Shown here: positions 1 through 5,679 of the stretch, piece by piece | How the letters are laid out: the number at the start of each line of letters is the position of its first letter | Position numbering within the stretch: position 1 is the first letter of the stretch | Assembly: GCA_958348565.1 (NCBI GenBank) | Contig: CATVZP010000051.1 | Span: forward strand, 1-13,522 | Source: an uncultured Collinsella sp. | Lineage (GTDB): Bacteria; Actinomycetota; Coriobacteriia; Coriobacteriales; Coriobacteriaceae | DNA: 13,522 nt | Direction: 5' to 3' | The notes under the pieces: generated by a model | What the model was told of the DNA's origin: nothing | Database searches by the model: none | Seen by the model: the letters and a program-made list of their open reading frames with translations, nothing else | Program-made: the position numbers and the translations under genes

Positions 1-24
1 GCAGATCACTTTATGCTTCTCCAT
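1..24 (-). CDS. 5' end of a probable molybdopterin oxidoreductase (formate dehydrogenase catalytic subunit), partial
   Basis: Only the first eight codons are in the window, reading MEKHKVIC on the minus strand from an ATG at 22-24. A strong GGAAGGAGGG ribosome binding site lies just upstream, which makes this a real start. The short N-terminus with an early Cys resembles formate dehydrogenase alpha subunits of the FdhF type, whose first cysteine begins a 4Fe-4S motif. The preceding gene (100-618) encodes a HydN/HycB-like four-cluster ferredoxin, the usual partner of such enzymes, and the window carries selenium and molybdate genes that such an enzyme needs. The product is therefore inferred mainly from context; another molybdopterin oxidoreductase is possible. 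Confidence 0.5.
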
Positions 25-99
25 GACACCCTCCTTCCTTTCTCTGCTACCGAATACTCGGTTCTTGTTTGACAATCATTGGGCCTGTCGCCCCAACGC

Positions 100-618
100 T
101 TACGCCTCGTTTTCGATGGTGGCGCGGGCACGCTCGGCAGTCAGCTCCGCCAGGCGCTCCTCGTCTACCAAGGTGAGGCCCTTGGTCGGGCACGCCTCAG
201 CACACGCCGGACCGCCGGGACGGTCCACGCACAGGTCGCACTTAAGCACGAAGCTCTTAGTCTGCGAACCCACGCGCACGTCGCCCATCAAGACGGGGAC
301 CTGCGTAGTCGCCACACTCACGGCGCCAAAGGGGCAGGCCATGACGCAGCTCTTGCAGCCGATGCAGTTGTCCTCGTTGACGCCGATGCGATGGTTCTTT
401 GGATCAAAGAACAAAGCACCCGTGGGGCAGGCCTTGGCGCACGGAGCGTCCTCGCAGTGGTGACATGCCACCGGCGCGGAGATCTCGTAGGTGCGCGTTA
501 CGCGCAAGCGAGGTGCGGCGATGTTGCCGGGAACATCGTGTGCCTCGATGCACGCCGCCATACAGGTTTGGCACCCAATGCAGCGTGAGGAATCGGCTAC
601 GACTCGTTTATTGCCCAT
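100..618 (-). CDS. Four-cluster 4Fe-4S ferredoxin-type electron transfer protein (HydN/HycB/FdhB-like)
   Basis: A 172-residue soluble protein with sixteen cysteines in four ferredoxin-type groups: C13-C16-C19-C23, C52-C55-C60-C64, C85-C88-C91-C95 and C127-C130-C139-C143. This is the arrangement of the small iron-sulfur subunits that carry electrons to or from formate dehydrogenase, hydrogenase and related molybdopterin enzymes. It has no signal peptide or membrane segment, so a cytoplasmic role is expected. The start at 618 is chosen because AGGAGGGAG at 627-635 sits about nine bases upstream and the protein then begins directly before the first cluster. An in-frame GTG at 726 would add 36 residues with no family resemblance. 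The gene ends 75 bases before the presumed formate dehydrogenase start, consistent with an operon. Exact partner enzyme is inferred. Confidence 0.9.
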   Translation of the reverse strand: MGNKRVVADSSRCIGCQTCMAACIEAHDVPGNIAAPRLRVTRTYEISAPVACHHCEDAPCAKACPTGALFFDPKNHRIGVNEDNCIGCKSCVMACPFGAVSVATTQVPVLMGDVRVGSQTKSFVLKCDLCVDRPGGPACAEACPTKGLTLVDEERLAELTAERARATIENEA

Positions 619-642
619 GTTGTTCACTCCCTCCTGAATCCC

Positions 643-693
643 ATGCCGGAGAGACCCTGTCGACGTAGCCCCGGACCGCCCGTGGTCCGGCAT
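643..693 (-). promoter_or_regulatory. Structured 5' leader of the ferredoxin gene with two mutually exclusive helices
   Basis: In the minus-strand leader, 684-690 can pair with 671-677 as a perfect 7-bp hairpin (CCGGACC with GGTCCGG). The same bases are needed for an 8-bp long-range helix pairing 686-693 with 643-650 (ATGCCGGA with TCCGGCAT). The second helix ends only eight bases before the ribosome binding site at 627-635. The two folds cannot coexist. This looks like a switch, but no ligand class was recognised. Confidence 0.4.
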
Positions 694-796
694 CGGCGTA
701 TCGAGTGCATGCGGCGAAACAGGCACTTCGATAGAATTCCTCCAACGATATACAGGTTAAATATACGCAGTTGCAGGGGGCAAACTTGAGCATAGG

Positions 797-822
797 CCCT
801 GCAATACGGGTGTATTGCAGGG
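797..822. promoter_or_regulatory. Perfect 11-bp inverted repeat in the ferredoxin/antitoxin intergenic region, candidate operator
   Basis: CCCTGCAATAC at 797-807 and its exact complement at 812-822 are separated by GGGT. A related half site (TTGCAGGGG) lies at 771-779. No T-run follows on either strand, so it is unlikely to be a terminator. Its position between the divergent ferredoxin and toxin-antitoxin genes suggests a regulator binding site. Confidence 0.45.
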
Positions 823-952
823 GTTTTGGCAGGTTGGAATTATTCTCTAGAAGCTATAAAGGTGAGTGTATTACATGCGTACATCCAAGGGAGATTTCAC
901 GCTCGCTTATAAAGGACGTAATACGTTTGTGATAAATTTCGCGCTCATTAAC

Positions 953-980
953 TTGAGTGCAATAAAGTAGTGGTTATAAG
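953..980 (+). promoter_or_regulatory. Candidate sigma-70-type promoter for the toxin-antitoxin pair
   Basis: TTGAGT at 953-958 and TATAAG at 975-980 are separated by 16 bases and lie 67 bases upstream of the antitoxin ATG. The whole 619-1047 region holds no gene that I can support; besides this it contains the inverted repeat at 797-822, the ferredoxin leader, and TGCAATA-type half sites at 958-964 and (inverted) 1019-1025. Confidence 0.4.
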
Positions 981-1047
981 ATTAGCTATTAATATCCGAT
1001 GCTGTATTTGACCATTCATATTGCACGCTCATTAAGGGGGGCCAGTG

Positions 1048-1371
1048 ATGTCATCGACTCAAAAAAGAGCCATCCTGCAGGTGCGCATTCGCGAGGAAGA
1101 CAAGCAGCATGCCGAGCATCTCTACGACGCCATGGGCACATCGCTCGCCGAAGCCGTCCGCCTATTTGTCGCGCAAAGCATTTTGATGCGCAAGCTTCCC
1201 TTTCAGCCAGTCGCCGTGCGCTCAAAGGACGGCACCGCCGCCTATGGATCGCTCAAAGCATATGGTGACCCCAATCGCCGCTCCGAGGAGCGCAATGCCT
1301 GGATTGAATACCTTGCTACAGAAAGCGACGATTCGATTTTGGGCCCCGAGGAAGTAGATATCCATGAGTAG
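1048..1371 (+). CDS. RelB/DinJ-type antitoxin
   Basis: A 107-residue protein beginning MSSTQKRAILQVRI. The N-terminal 50 residues have the ribbon-helix-helix character of the RelB/DinJ antitoxin family: a short beta strand (ILQVRI), then a helix of charged residues (REEDKQHAEHLYDAMG), then SLAEAVRLFV. The acidic C-terminal half would wrap the toxin. AAGGGGGG at 1034-1041 is the ribosome binding site and favours the ATG at 1048 over the overlapping GTG at 1045. The gene overlaps the downstream PIN gene by eight bases (ATGAGTAG), the usual coupling in toxin-antitoxin pairs. Such antitoxins normally bind their own promoter, and repeated motifs occur upstream. Pairing of a RelB/DinJ-like antitoxin with a PIN toxin rather than RelE/YafQ is known but less common. 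Confidence 0.8.
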   Translation: MSSTQKRAILQVRIREEDKQHAEHLYDAMGTSLAEAVRLFVAQSILMRKLPFQPVAVRSKDGTAAYGSLKAYGDPNRRSEERNAWIEYLATESDDSILGPEEVDIHE

Positions 1372-1819
1372 CACCATCATCGACGAGACCGTCATCCTGC
1401 GCTACCTGCTTGACGACGACGAAGTTCTGTCCCCGCGCGCCGCCAAGGTCATCGCCACGCGCACCGCTCGCGTCTACCCCGAAATCATCACGCGTGTCGT
1501 GGTCACGCTGCGCGACGTCTATAAGGTTCCCCGCGTTGAGATTGCTACGGCCATGAGAAGGCTGCTCGATGACGTCATGGTCGACGAGCCCACCGTTGTC
1601 GCCCTTGCCGTCAAACTCTTTGGCAAGACTCATATGGACTTTACTGACTGTCTGCTTGCCGCCCGTACCGCCATCTACAACGATGATGTCGTGAGCTTTG
1701 GCAAGCCCATCATCCAAGGCATGATCGATTACCGCCACAAGCGCCAAACCGCAGCCGAAGCCCGCAGCCGCAGCACCGACTCCACCATCGACAAGCTCCG
1801 CCACCAATCCCGCCACTAA
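1364..1819 (+). CDS. PIN-domain toxin-like protein with altered catalytic positions
   Basis: A 151-residue protein whose first 120 residues follow the PIN ribonuclease fold: IIDETVILRYLLDDD at the N-terminus (D7 the first acidic residue), VTLRDVYKVPR in the middle, and MDFTDCLLAA (D92, D95). PIN toxins normally cut RNA with four acidic residues binding metal. Here the usual central Glu falls at R44 (E40 lies four residues earlier), and the usual fourth Asp in the SFD-type motif is G113 (VVSFGK). The basic tail from residue 117 is rich in Arg, Lys and Ser. It follows the antitoxin with an 8-base overlap. The assignment to the PIN superfamily is fairly secure; catalytic activity is doubtful from the sequence, and the alignment of the central Glu was done by eye. 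Confidence 0.75.
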   Translation: MSSTIIDETVILRYLLDDDEVLSPRAAKVIATRTARVYPEIITRVVVTLRDVYKVPRVEIATAMRRLLDDVMVDEPTVVALAVKLFGKTHMDFTDCLLAARTAIYNDDVVSFGKPIIQGMIDYRHKRQTAAEARSRSTDSTIDKLRHQSRH

Positions 1820-1864
1820 CCGGCAGGCAACGGCATCGCCCGCTCCTCAGCCCCATCCCCTCCT

Positions 1865-1933
1865 AAGTTGCGGTGAAATAGTTCCTGTTTTCAAGCTTCC
1901 ACGGGCCTTTTAGGAACTATTCCACCGCAACTT
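1865..1933. repeat. 22-bp inverted repeat (hairpin) downstream of the PIN gene
   Basis: Arms at 1865-1886 and 1912-1933 are complementary at 21 of 22 positions, around a 25-base loop. The right arm is followed by a short TTTT a few bases on, so it may also end plus-strand transcription from the toxin-antitoxin pair. Confidence 0.7.
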
Positions 1934-1985
1934 CCATTTTGGCCATCCGAAACCGACAGCCTTGGACCGCGAATCCTACTGTTCG

Positions 1986-2143
1986 CCACGAAATGGGCCT
2001 ATCTACTACGTTTAACCGATTGCCCTCGACCATACCGAAATCCGAAAAATCAATACCGCTGGTAGACGGCTTGCTGATTTTCCGAAAATGCCGCTATGGT
2101 CGACCCCTGCGGGCCAAACGTAGTAGATGGGCCGCTTTCGTGG
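1986..2143. repeat. Long imperfect palindrome of about 158 bases
   Basis: Outer arms at 1986-2013 and 2116-2143 match at all but three positions. A second perfect pair lies inside (TCGACCATA at 2027-2035 with TATGGTCGA at 2094-2102), as does an inner A-rich/T-rich pair. Either strand could form one long interrupted hairpin. Confidence 0.65.
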
Positions 2144-2161
2144 CTCAGCACCGGACCAGTC

Positions 2162-2235
2162 ATTTAGGGACAGGGCTTTTTTGACCACATTTGCCAGCCT
2201 ATCGCTAGAGTAGTCAAAACAGCCCCGTCCCAAAT
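2162..2235. repeat. Imperfect inverted repeat, about 23-bp arms
   Basis: Arms at 2162-2185 and 2213-2235 (GGGACAGGGCTTTTTTGAC against GTCAAAACAGCCCCGTCCC) pair with two mismatches and one extra base. The loop holds about 27 bases. It is the third palindrome of the 1862-2302 block. Confidence 0.6.
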
Positions 2236-2310
2236 TAGCTACCCCGGCCTTCAATGGGTTCGCAAAAGCCAAACGACAGCCCGTATTTCACCGCAACTTA
2301 GGTGGGGCGG

Positions 2311-2405
2311 CATCGATTCCCGTCACCCCGTGCACTTACGAAAATGGCTCTGGTCCCAAAAGGAACCAGAGCCATTCATCTATCTTATGGAGCGGGCGAC
2401 GGGAA
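2311..2405. repeat. Diverged tandem copy A of the tRNA-Gly 3' region, including a terminator-like hairpin
   Basis: This stretch aligns with 2511-2606 at an offset of 200-201 bases. In order it holds a tRNA T-arm-like TCGATTCCCGTC, a hairpin (TGGCTCTGG with CCAGAGCCA) resembling the terminator at 2543-2576, and then GGAGCGGGCGACGGGAA at 2389-2405, which is the 3' end of the minus-strand tRNA-Gly without its body. It is a relic of duplication or recombination at the tRNA gene. Confidence 0.65.
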
Positions 2406-2409
2406 GTCC

Positions 2410-2432
2410 AAGGGTTTGCTTCGCAAGCCCTT
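2410..2432. repeat. Small hairpin between the two tRNA-derived repeat copies
   Basis: AAGGGTTTGC at 2410-2419 pairs with GCAAGCCCTT at 2423-2432 (one wobble) around a TTC loop. Two further small hairpins follow (GGGCC-ATT-GGCCC and GAAAAT with ATTTTC). No gene is visible in 2406-2510. Confidence 0.5.
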
Positions 2433-2510
2433 GTTTCGCTGCGGGCCATTGGCCCTTGCGTACTGCGCTGGAAAATACTCACGCATTTTCTCAGCTTCGC
2501 ACCCTGCCGG

Positions 2511-2606
2511 GTTCGATTCCCGTCGCCCGGCACGCTTATGAAAACGGCTCTGGCACCAAATGGAGCCAAAGCCGTTAAAACTATCCTATGGAGCGGGCGA
2601 CGGGAA
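2511..2606. repeat. Copy B of the 200-bp-spaced repeat, ending inside the intact tRNA-Gly
   Basis: This is the counterpart of 2311-2405. It begins with a plus-strand T-arm-like sequence enclosed in its own hairpin (TGCCGGG at 2505-2511 with CCCGGCA at 2526-2532). It then contains the tRNA terminator and runs into the 3' end of the intact tRNA-Gly. The T-arm cores at 2512-2524 (plus) and in the tRNA-Gly (minus) form an inverted pair around the terminator. Confidence 0.6.
2543..2576 (-). terminator. Intrinsic terminator of the tRNA-Pro/tRNA-Gly transcript
   Basis: On the minus strand, 2565-2576 and 2543-2554 form a 12-bp stem (one G-U pair) around a 10-base loop. The stem is followed by a short T-run, 13 bases after the tRNA-Gly CCA. 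Confidence 0.75.
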
Positions 2607-2662
2607 TCGAACCCGCGTCATCAGCTTGGAAGGCTGGGGTTCTACCATTGAACTACGCCCGC
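2589..2662 (-). tRNA. tRNA-Gly (anticodon TCC), CCA encoded
   Basis: The acceptor arms GCGGGCG (5' end at 2662) and CGCCCGC pair perfectly. The anticodon loop CTTCCAA sits on a CAGC/GCTG-containing stem and gives TCC. The T-arm carries GGTTCGATTCC. Discriminator T at 2592 is followed by an encoded CCA at 2591-2589. It lies six bases after tRNA-Pro and was probably cotranscribed with it. Confidence 0.95.
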
Positions 2663-2668
2663 AAGATA

Positions 2669-2745
2669 TGGTCGGGACGACAGGATTTGAACCTGCGACA
2701 TCCTGCTCCCAAAGCAGGCGCGCTACCAAACTGCGCCACGTCCCG
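2669..2745 (-). tRNA. tRNA-Pro (anticodon TGG), CCA encoded
   Basis: The acceptor arms CGGGACG (5' end at 2745) and CGTCCCG pair perfectly. The anticodon stem CCTGC/GCAGG holds the loop TTTGGGA, giving TGG. The T-arm contains GGTTCAAATCC, and the discriminator A is followed by an encoded CCA at 2671-2669. It is the first gene of a two-tRNA transcript. Confidence 0.95.
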
Positions 2746-2796
2746 AAGGTGTTGAGCAGCTAAGGTCTAAACCTTGCGTGTCCCAAAGCGAAGGAA

Positions 2797-2825
2797 ATTA
2801 TAGGGGAGACTCCCCGCCTGTGCAA
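2797..2825 (-). promoter_or_regulatory. Sigma-70-type promoter of the tRNA-Pro/tRNA-Gly transcript
   Basis: On the minus strand TTGCAC (2825-2820) and a perfect TATAAT (2802-2797) are separated by 17 bases, about 50 bases upstream of tRNA-Pro. The -35 element begins 12 bases after the brnQ stop codon, so the tRNAs have their own start. Confidence 0.85.
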
Positions 2826-2836
2826 GCATTGATGCC

Positions 2837-4195
2837 TTAGCTCCTCGAATGTGCAACAAAACGACTATGGAGCAGGCCGATCACAAACGCCACCACGGCA
2901 ACCGGCACCCACGCGGCTCCAATGTCCGTCAGCGGCAGAGCATCGAACGGTAGCCACGCGCCTGCAAAGAACGCATCGCGGACCGAGGTGATCACGCTCT
3001 GCACTGCGACGACGCCGCCGACCCAAACCCACACTTGCGGATGCACGTCGCAAAAACCGTGCACCAGGCCCATAAGTACCAGCACGATGGCAACGGGATA
3101 CAGGGCATTGAGCATAGGCACCGAGAACATAAGGATCACGTCGAGACCCACGTTGGAGAGCACGCACGAAAACGCTGCGAACACAAAGGCGAGAATCGCG
3201 AAGGGGCGGCGCATGGCCTCCTCGGAAGCCTCCGCTCCCCCTTCGACCACATACGTCTCGCAGAAGTAACGCGAGCAGCAGCTGATAAGGCCAATACACA
3301 CGTTCATGCAGGCGAGGAAAAAGATCGCAAAGACCACGACCGTGCCCGCAAGGCCAAAGTGCATGGAGGCAGAGCGGGCAAGGATGGCGGCGCCGTTGGT
3401 GGCATCGGGCATCACGGTGCTGAGCTGCGTGCCGGCAAGCGCCAGGCCGCAGTAGATGATGGCCATGAGCACACCGGCGATCACACCGGAGCGTGAGATC
3501 TCGAAGGCCACGCGCTTATCGTCGGTAACACCCAACTCGTGGATGGTCTCGGCGATGATGATGCCGAAGGCGAGCGACGCGAGCAGGTCCATGGTCTGAT
3601 AGCCAGTCAAAAAGCCCTGCACGGCGGCGCCTGCATCGTAGGGAGCCTGAGGCGCGGCAGCGGGACCAAGCGGCGAGATCACAGCAGCACCCACGACCAG
3701 CACGATGAGCGCAATGAGCGCGGGGCCCGTAATGCGGCCGAGCACGCGCGTGATGACACCCGGGCGCAGCGTGAGCACAAACGCGACGACGAAGAACCCG
3801 ATGGCAAACACCAGACGTGCCGTGCCGAGCGAAACGCCCTCGGGTAGCAGCGGAACCAGCATTTCGAAGGCCGTAGAGCTTGTGCGAGGAATGGCCAGGC
3901 ACGGACCGATGGCCAGATAGACCGCCGCAACGAAGAATTCGCCAAACTTGGGATGCACGCGGCCGGCAAGCTCGCGCGCCGTTCCGGCAAGCGCCACGGC
4001 GATAAAGCCCATGACGGGCAGGCCGATGGCAGCTATGAGAAAGCCGAGCATGGCAACCGGCGTGGCAGAGCCTGCCTGCAGCGCCAGCAGCGGCGGAATA
4101 ATGAGGTTGCCGGCGCCAAAGAGCATCGAGAACAGGGCGATGCCGACGGTGACGACATGGTCGGAGCGCAGACCGCGCGGGGCGGATGAAGCCAT
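2837..4195 (-). CDS. brnQ: Branched-chain amino acid transport system II carrier protein (BrnQ, LIVCS family)
   Basis: A 452-residue polytopic membrane protein of the usual family length. It starts with a short hydrophilic stretch and then VTVGIALFSMLFGAGNLIIP, the typical first segment of BrnQ carriers, including the FGAGN motif. About twelve hydrophobic segments follow, ending in a short basic tail. The family imports leucine, isoleucine and valine with Na+ or H+. The start at 4195 is chosen because the family N-terminus begins there and GAAAGGTG lies upstream; the frame stays open to 4432 but that part runs antisense through the terminator and into the neighbouring gene. A strong terminator sits only 19-28 bases upstream, so brnQ is separated from the selenium operon. 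No clear promoter was found in the short gap. Confidence 0.93.
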   Translation of the reverse strand: MASSAPRGLRSDHVVTVGIALFSMLFGAGNLIIPPLLALQAGSATPVAMLGFLIAAIGLPVMGFIAVALAGTARELAGRVHPKFGEFFVAAVYLAIGPCLAIPRTSSTAFEMLVPLLPEGVSLGTARLVFAIGFFVVAFVLTLRPGVITRVLGRITGPALIALIVLVVGAAVISPLGPAAAPQAPYDAGAAVQGFLTGYQTMDLLASLAFGIIIAETIHELGVTDDKRVAFEISRSGVIAGVLMAIIYCGLALAGTQLSTVMPDATNGAAILARSASMHFGLAGTVVVFAIFFLACMNVCIGLISCCSRYFCETYVVEGGAEASEEAMRRPFAILAFVFAAFSCVLSNVGLDVILMFSVPMLNALYPVAIVLVLMGLVHGFCDVHPQVWVWVGGVVAVQSVITSVRDAFFAGAWLPFDALPLTDIGAAWVPVAVVAFVIGLLHSRFVAHSRS

Positions 4196-4213
4196 GAGAG
4201 CACCTTTCGAATC

Positions 4214-4249
4214 GAAACAAAAACGGGACGGGCAAAAACACCCGTCCCG
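4214..4249 (-). terminator. Strong intrinsic terminator ending the selenium operon
   Basis: On the minus strand CGGGACGGG (4249-4241) and CCCGTCCCG (4232-4224) form a perfect 9-bp stem with an 8-base loop. They are followed by TTTTTGTTTC. It lies 23 bases after the desulfurase-family stop and 19 bases before the brnQ start codon. Confidence 0.9.
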
Positions 4250-4272
4250 CAAGTATAAACGGTCTAGCAGCT

Positions 4273-5412
4273 TTAGCAGGCTAAATCGCGCAAAGCGTCG
4301 ATCGCGGTGTCGACTTCCTCGTCCGTGTTGAAATACCCAAACGAGAAGCGAACGACACCCTGACGCTCGGTCCCCAGCGCGCGGTGCATGAGCGGAGCGC
4401 AATGGGCGCCGGGGCGTGTCGCAATCCCCCACCCTTGCATGAGCGCGTCCGAGATCTCGGCAGAGTCGATATCACCCACGTTGAGTGAGACGATCGCCGA
4501 GCGCACGGGCTGGTCAAACGCACCGTAGAGCTTAATACCCGGAATCTTGCGCACACCGGCAAGGAAGCGATCGGCGAGCGCACGCTCGTGGGCAGCAATC
4601 GCTTCGACCCCACCCTGGGCCTCGATAAAGTCGAGGCCGGCAGAAAGACCCGCGATGCCGTGACCGTTGAGCGTACCGGCCTCCAAGCGCGTGGGCCACT
4701 CAAGCGGCTGCAGCGCGTCGAAGCTGTGCACGCCCGTACCGCCCATGGCCCACGGAGCCACGTCAATGCCCTCCGCCACGGCCAGGCCGCCGGTGCCTTG
4801 GGGCCCCATGAGCCCCTTGTGGCCGGTAAAGCACACAATGTCGAGCCCCATGGCATCCATGTCAATCTTCGCCGTACCGGCAGACTGAGAGGCATCGACG
4901 ATCACCAGCGCGCCGGCTGCATGGGCTATGGCCGCCACGCGCGCAATGTCGACCGCGTTGCCGGTCACATTAGAGGCGTGCGTCACCACCACGGCACGCG
5001 TACCCGGCGTGACCAACTGCTCAAGCTCGTCATAGTCGAGCACGCCGTTCGCGTCACAGCCCGCATGTTCAACGGTCACGCCCTGCTCTGCCGCCAGGCG
5101 GTTGAGCGGACGCAGCACGGAGTTGTGCTCGAGCACCGTTGTGACCACGCGGTCGCCGGGGCACACCACCCCGTTGATGGCGGTGTTGAGCGCCGCCGTG
5201 GAGTTGGGCGTAAAGCACACATGGTCCGCTCTCGGGCAACCCAAAAGGCGCGCGAGCTTGGCACGGCAAGCATGAATCGTACGAGCGGCATCGAGGGCAC
5301 CCGACGTGGCCCCGCGCCCGGCATTGCCGAGCGAGCACATCGCCTGCGTCACGGCATCGATCACCGTTTGCGGCTTGTGCATGGTCGTCGCCGCGTTATC
5401 CAGGTAGATCAT
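4273..5412 (-). CDS. Cysteine desulfurase-family class V aminotransferase, selenium-cluster type (EF2568-like)
   Basis: A 379-residue PLP-dependent enzyme of fold type I. Visible landmarks are the N-terminal YLDNAATT, H96 that would stack on PLP, D173 and Q176 contacting the cofactor, the Schiff-base lysine K199 in TGHKG, and the catalytic cysteine C338 in RPGAHCAPLMH, as in SufS-like desulfurases and selenocysteine lyases. The family (known as TIGR01977, type member EF2568) typically sits beside selD, yedF and DUF3343, so it may deliver selenide from selenocysteine or persulfide from cysteine. Which substrate it uses cannot be read from sequence. The ATG at 5412 overlaps the DUF3343 stop (ATGA) and has GGAGG seven bases upstream. 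It is the last gene of the operon. The protein ends in an unpaired Cys (LAC). Confidence 0.88.
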   Translation of the reverse strand: MIYLDNAATTMHKPQTVIDAVTQAMCSLGNAGRGATSGALDAARTIHACRAKLARLLGCPRADHVCFTPNSTAALNTAINGVVCPGDRVVTTVLEHNSVLRPLNRLAAEQGVTVEHAGCDANGVLDYDELEQLVTPGTRAVVVTHASNVTGNAVDIARVAAIAHAAGALVIVDASQSAGTAKIDMDAMGLDIVCFTGHKGLMGPQGTGGLAVAEGIDVAPWAMGGTGVHSFDALQPLEWPTRLEAGTLNGHGIAGLSAGLDFIEAQGGVEAIAAHERALADRFLAGVRKIPGIKLYGAFDQPVRSAIVSLNVGDIDSAEISDALMQGWGIATRPGAHCAPLMHRALGTERQGVVRFSFGYFNTDEEVDTAIDALRDLAC

Positions 5413-5660
5413 CGCACGACCTCCCACATATCAATCACGGTATAGCCCTCGGTAGGAACGTCCGCAGCGGCGAGTTCGCCGCGCAGCAGCTCCTCATCGG
5501 CAGGCAACGCCTTCCACGCCAGACCGCAGCCGGCAGCGACCTCCCCGGGCACGGGAATCGTTCGCCCGGGAAGGCCGCGCTCAATGCACAGGGACTCGCA
5601 ACCCATGGCGGCCGCCGTGGTGGGAAACGTGATGACAAGCGCCGGGCGTTTCTCCCTCAT
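5409..5660 (-). CDS. DUF3343 family putative Se/S carrier-like protein
   Basis: An 83-residue protein matching the DUF3343 pattern: LVITFPTTAAAM near the N-terminus (family: F-x-[ST]-T-x-x-A-M), then RTIPVPGEVAAGCGLAW with the conserved cysteine C45. Additional cysteines are C21 and C25. Members are thought, mostly from gene context, to bind or hand over selenium or sulfur. The start at 5660 (ATG) has GGAG about six bases upstream; a TTG at 5675 in the same frame lies before that site and is less likely. It ends in a 4-base ATGA overlap with the desulfurase-family gene and starts 19 bases after yedF, so the three are probably translated as a coupled set. Confidence 0.82.
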   Translation of the reverse strand: MREKRPALVITFPTTAAAMGCESLCIERGLPGRTIPVPGEVAAGCGLAWKALPADEELLRGELAAADVPTEGYTVIDMWEVVR

Positions 5661-5679
5661 GGCAACTCCAACCAATACG

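Larger units (their letters stand above)
1862..2302. repeat. Gene-free block of stacked palindromes bounded by inverted copies of an 18-base sequence
   Basis: The sequence CCTAAGTTGCGGTGAAAT at 1862-1879 recurs exactly in inverted orientation at 2285-2302. Within these ends lie three separate imperfect palindromes (1865-1933, 1986-2143 and 2162-2235). No ORF in it has a recognisable product or a convincing ribosome binding site. Inverted termini with internal hairpins and no transposase resemble a miniature or non-autonomous mobile element. No target-site duplication was identified. Confidence 0.55.

Noticed and set aside
643..693. Known molybdenum-cofactor riboswitch
   Set aside because: The gene context fits, but I could not match the leader to the conserved Moco RNA core by eye.
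100..726. A longer ferredoxin starting at GTG 726
   Set aside because: The extra residues have no family resemblance, overlap the structured leader, and a much better ribosome binding site serves the ATG at 618.
2012..2272. An 86-codon minus-strand frame in the palindrome block
   Set aside because: It is built from the arms of two inverted repeats, has no convincing ribosome binding site and no recognisable domain.
2505..2532. A plus-strand tRNA ending near 2532
   Set aside because: A T-arm-like core is present, but there is no matching 5' acceptor half, D-arm or anticodon arm upstream; it is a tRNA-derived fragment.
4588..5445. A 285-codon open frame on the plus strand
   Set aside because: It is antisense to the desulfurase-family gene, has no family features, and is a codon-bias shadow.
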